From the NCBI GenBank assembly GCA_030770535.1, contig JASVEC010000003.1, positions 1,240,001-1,304,000 on the forward strand: DNA of 64,000 nucleotides, given 5' to 3'. How positions within the stretch are numbered: the first letter of the stretch is position 1; each line of letters starts with the position of its first letter. Below are positions 57,231 to 64,000 of this stretch, one piece after another. The notes below the pieces were generated by a model, which had not been told where the DNA came from, ran no database searches, and worked only from the letters and a program-made list of their open reading frames with translations. Position numbers and translations under genes: made by a program. The stretch comes from Batkoa obscura (Eukaryota; Entomophthoromycota; Entomophthoromycetes; Entomophthorales; Batkoaceae).

Positions 57231-59083
57231 ATATTTAATGCCAACTTGAACTAGAAAAAATCTAAATTCATAAATACTTTAAAAAGTATCCCTTAAAAAC
57301 AAGGTACTATTAATCAAAATTTCTGTGTTATGATTTTATGCTTTATATTGAATATATTTACATTAATTAAATCTTAAATTAGTCAAGCCACATATGTAGT
57401 TTGATATTGACTTTGGAACTACTCCAAACAAAGATCTTAGTTTAATATTCTAGCTACCTTAACATCTCAAGGAGAATAAAGTCTACTAAATATTAGAGAT
57501 ATAGGTCGAACCTTGTTTTAAAGTACTTAGATTCAATTCATAATAATTTCAATATCGATTCCTGGCATCTGATAATTAAAATTAAATAGGTAATCGTCCA
57601 CTCCTTTTCTTCAACTATTAAATTCTTTTATGATCCTTCAATTTTTAACCCAACAATAAAAAGTGGATAGCCTGTTCTTTTCAAGGATTAGAGAAAAAAA
57701 ATCTATATATCAACCAAGGAATTTACAGGCCTTTACTCCCTTTCCATTCGACAATTTTATATCAGACTTTTCGAGCAAAGGGCAACATAACCTCTTTATC
57801 CTAAAGCCCTATTTTTCTATCTATCCATAGATTAAATTCTCATTTTTAGAAGGGCTTATTACTAAACTCTCCATAATCATATACAGGTACTCTCATATAG
57901 CATTCACATTACTAAATATTCCTCCTAAGTTTAAACCGATTTTCGTTATTTTTTCTTATTGCAGCTAATCGAAGCTCAGGTTACTATGTAGATTTACTAC
58001 CTGCTTAGCTGCGTTCTACTTCTAAAAAGATTTTTTACTCACATCAACTACCTGATTCTCGGCTCCCTGACCTATTTAATTCATTAAGTTTATAACCCTT
58101 TCTCTCTTTCTCCATAATTCTCAACTCTATTTAAACTTCTGATTATTTTGATTCGATATTGATTATTTATAAAATTTTTGCAGTCTTTCATTTTTACCTT
58201 CAGTCCCTTCATTCAACTTTAGTCCTATTGTCTTGATAGATCAATAGACAGTCTTTTGGAGATCAAAACTGGCATTTATTCCTTTTGTCTTTCTGATTTT
58301 TTCAAAAGGAGACAGTTATTGGGCTTACTATCTTTTATTAAGAGGCTCTACTATTAATAATTGGGAGATTCAAGTCAGATAGCTTAGCTATCTATTATTT
58401 TTATTGTTACTAATAAACTACTTAGGGATGACGCCTTTCAAGAAGGAAACAATCAATAAATTATCTTGATTGAGTAATATAATTTAAAAGTAATGGGTAA
58501 AGTGATTATATAGAAATTTATAATTCTATTGATGTAATGAAATATAAACTTAAAATAAGTCTTTTTAAACTTTTACTTAGTTAATAATATATTTCCTAAT
58601 GGTATACCGATATTATGTATCGGTAAATAAATAAATAAATAAAGATACAAACTTATTAAACTTAAGTTTAGTTTATATAATAGCATTTACATAGCCATTT
58701 AATAAAGCTTTTAAACTATAAAAATATAATATATCTATATAACAAAAACACTAATGTATGAATGTATGAATTGTTTTTAAAATGAATATCTCGTTGCCCT
58801 TTTTCAAAAAGATCGCTTAATTAATATAAGGTTATAAAGCACGCTATCATTTTGAACCATACTATTTCAATCATACATTTTGATGTTTATTGATAATAAT
58901 ATAAAATTACAATATCATTTAGTGTCACTCGAAAAACTAAAAAAAATTTACAACAAACATACAGCTTCAACTTTGATTTGCCAAAAATGATAAATGCTTT
59001 TTAAACCACAACTATTGGCTTAGCCCAACTTGGAAAGATTTAGCGCCAGCAAACGGTGAGAACCATTTTTAAGCCAATTTCTT
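57231..59083. other. 1.85-kb region upstream of MED13, no gene supported
   Basis: From about 56950 to 58400 the plus strand is pyrimidine-rich and less AT-extreme than other spacers, but no frame of useful length is open. An (AAAT)n run lies at 58623-58640. It could hold an untranslated RNA or an old decayed gene. Confidence 0.35.
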
Positions 59084-62000
59084 ATGGATGAGCCAACCAT
59101 TTATAGCAATTTGATCAAGTTAAAAGGGCTAGAGCAGGTGCAATGGCGTTGCTATTCACAGATTATTACAATGGGAGAGTTATATCATAAAGATGCTAGA
59201 GATAGTTCAATTTTTGTGACGTATAATGAGTTACTAAATAAGCAAGTGCCCTGCTTTGTTTCATTAGAAAGCTATAGTGGAGATCAAGCCTTGTTGATTT
59301 TATTTGTATTTTATTTTTCGGAGGGAAGAAGAGTTAAGGTTACTAACGAGGATTTAAAAGGTTTGCTTTAGGTTTATTTCTATTTTTTGGATTTGTTTTG
59401 ATGTTCATTTTTATTAGAGGTTAAGAGTGGAATCATTACCAATGAAATGTTGCAAAAAACATCAGCTGCCGACTTATACCCTGATAAATCTCAACTATTT
59501 TCAATAAATATTTCCAACGAAATTCATCCAAAATTCAATCAAAGTTCAACGATACCGTTAAAATTGAATGAGTTTAATGAAATGGAGTTGCTTATATTTG
59601 CTATTAAAAATTTATTTTCAAAGTAAGGATCACTATCTCTTTTAAATCATGGTCTAACAATTTAGTGAAATTAAGAAAAAAGGGGCGATTCAGTTAGGAA
59701 GATCTTTTATAACGCCGATAAAAAAAGTAACTCAGGTTCAAGGAATAAATATAATTGAACAGATTAAATATAAGTGTATTGATATTGATCCTTGGTATAT
59801 GAATTCAAGTTTTTATTTCAAGCCAATTTCAAGAGATATCAACATCAAAAATATTTCTTTTTGTAAGTCTATTAATAATGGAGATAAGGTTTTATTAAGT
59901 CCACATGGTACAGAAGGTATATTTTTGACTTTTTCTAAAATTAAAGAGCAAGAAGAAAATCAGTTGTTAAATTTATGGGCTCATAAAACAAGTATCCCAA
60001 TTGATATACTAGATTCAAGCTATTACAGTGAATGTTCAAGTAACCAAACTGGTGGAGTAAATTCAAATAAGTTTTGTATAATATTAATTTCAAAATTTAA
60101 CATTCGACTTCATTACCCATGCTCACTTGTTTTTATTGTTAATGATATAAATAAATTTGGGGAAGATAAGGCATTTAATCAAGATAGTATTAAAGAATTA
60201 CTCGATTCTTTGGTATCAAATGCACCTTCAAACAATTTAAATACAACAACAGAACCAGTGACGCCGCAGAAGATAAAGGGAAATGATGATAATGTTTCAA
60301 AAAAAGAAACTGTTCTTGAAAATATGTTTGATAGAGTTAGTATTACGGATGTAGATAAATGGCTAGACTCACTTTCGCTTACGACCAAAGAAACCCCACC
60401 TAATTTACAAAATAAAAATGGATTAAGTGACACAATTCACTCTACGCATTTTGACACTGTTTCTCCATCAAATCCGGTTCCATCACTAATTTCAGGTAAT
60501 ATTGCTGGTACAGATCCAACGCCGCCTACAGATTATGAAGTTCCAATAGGACATGATATGTTAAATAATAGCCTCGGATTTTTACCTGATCCATTATTAG
60601 AAGATTTTTGTATGGACGAGTTTGATAATTTTGGTAACTTTGAAATTACAGACACGGATTTTAATTATTTTGATAAAAATGACTCAAAAAATAATTCAGC
60701 ACATTCAATACATCCTACACTAGAACATGAGAATTTGAAAGCTACAATTAACGGAGGAAATGTAATGGAAAAGGAAGAACCAAATGAGTATTTATTTTCA
60801 AATGGTAAAGAATCACATAGAATATTAAATGGAATTACAAATAATGATTTAAGCAATTTGAATGGAAAATATTTCAATAATGATAGTTTAAATATGAAAA
60901 ACGAATCAAATACCCCTACCGAATCAACACTTCATGAAAAATTAAAGGACCCCAATTTACGTGTAATTCTTACATCCTCAGATCCTTGGCTGTCTATAAA
61001 TTACAAGCCATTAAAAAGTTTCATAGTCAATCGAGGATTCCTTAAAGGCGGGAAATATTCAAAATTTTCAAAAGAATTAACGAAAGCACTGAAAGCAATG
61101 CCTAACAAACCCTTTAAGACATTAAAATATCGACCACATTATATACCAGCTTTTTTAAAAGAGAAGGATGACACAGATGAAGGTCGATTATTGAAGAGGT
61201 CGAGTAAAGAAAAACGTATAGATCATAGTCAGTTGGAACATATGCCAAGTAAAATTAGTCGTTTGAATGGGTACAAAGGATATCAACTTACAGTCTCCAA
61301 AGATGTTAAATCAACTGCTTCAGCATCAAATTCAAGTTATGAGTGCTCTTCGGAACCATCTTATATCCCTGATTCACCTCAAACAGGATTAGAGGGAAAA
61401 AGAACCAATACTAAAGATAAAGTAAAAGAAAATGATTACTTAAATGAAGTTATACTTTCACCTAATTTTTCGTTTGTTTGGTTAAGAGTGAATTCATCAC
61501 AAAATTGCAAAGCATATTCACCCAATTTATTAATCAATGATAATATTAATGCATCACAAAGTAATAGTGAAATCGGAACAAACGGTATAGGTATATGGGA
61601 AGACGTAGATACGTTAAGGATATTTATGGATCAACTAAGGACATATTATTATTATCCAGATGATGTTCATTCTATAAATTTTCATCAACTTCATGCATCA
61701 TGTTATAATACTGAACCATCAGAAGTATCATTATGTTGGAAAGATGTATTAAAATCATTACAATGTTTGACAGCGATATTTAACGTTAATCAGCCCTCAC
61801 TAATCAATTCCAAACTAAAAAATAAGTTTCATATAAGTGGACCATTATCTATTAAGGATTTTCATAAAGCATTAAGTGACAGTTATTTGTATAAGCTTCA
61901 AACAAATAGCCAAATACCTCAAACACTTGATCCTAAAATGAATCCATTTGCTTATATTTCTGGACCTAAAATACAAGCTTATAATGTTTATAACACACCC

Positions 62001-63684
62001 ATTGAATTAGCTATCTCTTCAGCTTCATTTTGGAAAACGTTGTCCTTACAACCTATTCATGGCACTAAAGATTTAACTGCTTTAATTGTTTTTCCGCAAC
62101 AATCTTTTACAACCAAACAAACTTCATCTTTTTTTGATCAATTGTTTCAAACTTATAAAGTAGTTATTGTATTATATTATTACAATTGTTGTTTATTAAT
62201 TTACTTTGCCTTAGGAATGTCATTTGGGTAGTATTAATGCTTTAACAAATATTGATTCAACTAAAAGCTACTTTCCATTTCCTAACAAAGCAAAAGGTAA
62301 CTAATGTCTACTAAAACAAATGATAAAATTAATTATTTTTAAGACTTTAAAGAATTAATAAGTTTACTTGCTCAATTTAACTCAAATTTAGGTAAGATAC
62401 AATGTAATTAAATTAAAATAGTAATACTAATTTTTACTATAGCAGAACAAATTTGTAACTTACCATCAGCGGTAATTCCAAAAAAGATCATATTGTTTTA
62501 TGTTACTCCCCTTAATTTAAGTTCAACAAACGCTCTATGGCTTGTCTCTAAATCATTTCGCCAGTTTGTTGCAAAAATGGAAGCTACGCTTCCAAAAACA
62601 TCTCAGGTTCATTTTAAAGTAAGTCACCATTTAGTACGCTTAATAATCGTGTATTTATTCTCTGTTAGATTATTCCTTCAATTATTTTACAATATTATCA
62701 TTCAAACCAAATCTCGCTAGATTATTATTTAAAACTTTCCTTTAATATTTACTCCCAGTTTCATAAAAATGAAAATGAGGTAAGTTATTGTAATACATAA
62801 TATATTAACAATAATTAATAAATGAATAGCTTTTAATTAATAGCCAATCCTCTACTATTTATTGCCCGCCTTATTTTTTAAGTTCTCCACCACCAATACA
62901 AATTAATTACAAAATGACGAACGAAGATGTAGCCTTGTTTGATAATGAAAATACGCTACATTTAACTTATTCATGGGGGGCCGATTATGATTGTATCATA
63001 GCTGTATGGATTGATCGTACTGCCCAATACTTAGACCACATCCTTTTACCAGTTGATAAAAAAGCTTTCAAAGATTATTCTTTTTTAGTGGATCAACTAT
63101 TTCAAGCTACAAAAAAATTTCAGGCAAAGTATTTCAAGCATAATGTACGTTTAGCTATTACCAAATTAGGGGTTATGGAAATAACTGAATTAGAAAGTTG
63201 GAAAAAATTAATTAAAAATATACCAGGTTCCTGTATTATGTGTGCAGGTCAATCTTCTGGATTGCAATTTTTTAGTGATGTAGATACCCACCATGGTTTT
63301 GAGAATATTAATATTGAAGCTTCTTCTTTAATTATTACAGAAACAAGGGTACCCTTAAGTAAAAATTTATATTCCAGTGCAGTAGGCATCTTGAGTTATG
63401 AAGGAATACCGGCAATTAATTTAGAAGTGTTTTTATTATATAATACGTTTCAAATTGCTTCACCACCATCACCTCTAATCCCTAGTTTTCGAACAGTGTT
63501 GGCACAATTGAATGACCTTAGAGTACTCGATAATTCATTAAGACCGCCATTTAGCGTTGGATTTCATCCCAATCTGGAGTGTTCTAACCCCATTTTATGT
63601 GATGTTTTATTGCCTTTGCCGTGGAGATGGGTGCTAAGTTCTTTTCTTCACATTGAATATGTAAAGAAAATGGATTTGGTTTAA
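59084..63684 (+). CDS. MED13: Mediator subunit 13 (CDK8 kinase module)
   Basis: Exons: 59084-59360, 59418-59622, 59666-62159, 62215-62296, 62344-62391, 62443-62618, 62669-62779 and about 62844-63684, giving roughly 1,410 residues. The N-terminus (SNLIKLKGLEQVQWRCYSQ) and DPWYMNSSFYFKPISRDI, followed by LLSPHGTEG, are MED13 N-terminal signatures. The middle is Ser/Asn-rich and disordered. The C-terminal part has SLCWKDVLKSLQ, FHISGPLSIKDF, ECHLGSINALTNID, the LDYYLKLSFNIYSQF segment, LHLTYSW and a last block ending PLPWRWVL. MED13 links the CDK8-cyclin C-MED12 kinase module to core Mediator. All joins keep frame except the last, where the obvious GAG|GTAAGT and AATAG|C sites leave the frame one base off. 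Either an unrecognised site is used there or the assembly has an error. Confidence 0.85.
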
Positions 63685-64000
63685 GCAAGTATAATTTAAA
63701 TAGGACTAATAAGAGCAATAAGTTGTATCTAAATAAGAATAATTAAAAAGGGGAGTAATTAATTCAATGACTAAAAATGAAATAAGTTATAATTGAAAGA
63801 TGGTTGATTAATTAATAACATGAAAATTTAATAATATAGCTTAGTACTATTTATACTGTGGCATAAAAATAGAAGTGAGATAATGTAATGAAAATAAAGA
63901 AAATAATAATTTAATTATTTATTTACTTTTTTATTAATACTATATTTAATGTTTAATAAAACTACATATCTATTGTTAATTATACACTTCAATTCTGTTT
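63685..64000. other. 3' flank of MED13
   Basis: AT-rich, no gene seen before the window ends. Confidence 0.45.

Overview
The window comes from an AT-rich eukaryotic nuclear genome, most likely an early-diverging fungus. Host genes are split by short introns (about 45-65 bp, GTAAG-type donors), and the conserved genes are fungal: an RSC9/ARID2-like chromatin remodeller, an oleate desaturase, a mitochondrial pyruvate carrier, a NIPA-type transporter, MED13, and many fungal-specific transcription factors. The composition and the TF expansion would suit Entomophthoromycotina (Conidiobolus-like), but that is inference. No tRNA, rRNA or CRISPR was seen.

Layout. 0-1.3 kb: the 5' part of an RSC9/ARID2-like gene. 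1.8-16.8 kb: a transposon-rich tract with two copies of one DDE transposon (2721-6058 and 12191-16129). Into and around them have gone 360-460 bp elements with TGTGAAA...TTTCACA ends (probable solo LTRs) and ~100-bp MITEs. Between the two copies lie a pepsin-like relic, an alpha-oxoamine synthase that looks like the bacterial quorum-sensing enzyme CqsA/LqsA (8648-9925), and a convergent delta-12 desaturase. 17-24.8 kb: three members (A, B, C) of a paralogous regulator family, then a small secreted cysteine-rich protein. 25.4-34.1 kb: housekeeping genes (possible MIM1, MPC1 with a 4-nt microexon, a TFIIIC-like WD40 protein, a Zn2Cys6 relic, a NIPA transporter). 37.3-50 kb: four more family members (D, E, F, G) and a relic of the secreted protein, with MITEs in the gaps. 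50.4-52 kb: a broken ATG22-like permease. 52-59 kb: mostly empty AT-rich DNA with MITEs and one small zinc-ribbon ORF. 59-63.7 kb: MED13.

How it fits together. The regulator family (A-G) has one gene structure: a 19-nt first exon, a 129-nt basic/coiled-coil exon and a ~1.66-kb exon carrying the fungal TF middle homology region. None of the seven has the Zn2Cys6 cluster normally found in front of that region. The C + secreted-protein pair and the D + relic pair keep almost the same spacing and order, so they look like a duplicated two-gene cassette. The transposon, and the MITEs apparently derived from its ends, all make 4-bp target duplications. Their nesting gives an order of insertions, and MITE ends mark some duplication boundaries. 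The CqsA-like gene is the best candidate for something new: a possible alpha-hydroxyketone-type signal synthase in a fungus, beside an acyl-chain desaturase.

All family assignments come from motif recognition by eye and memory. No searches or alignments were run.
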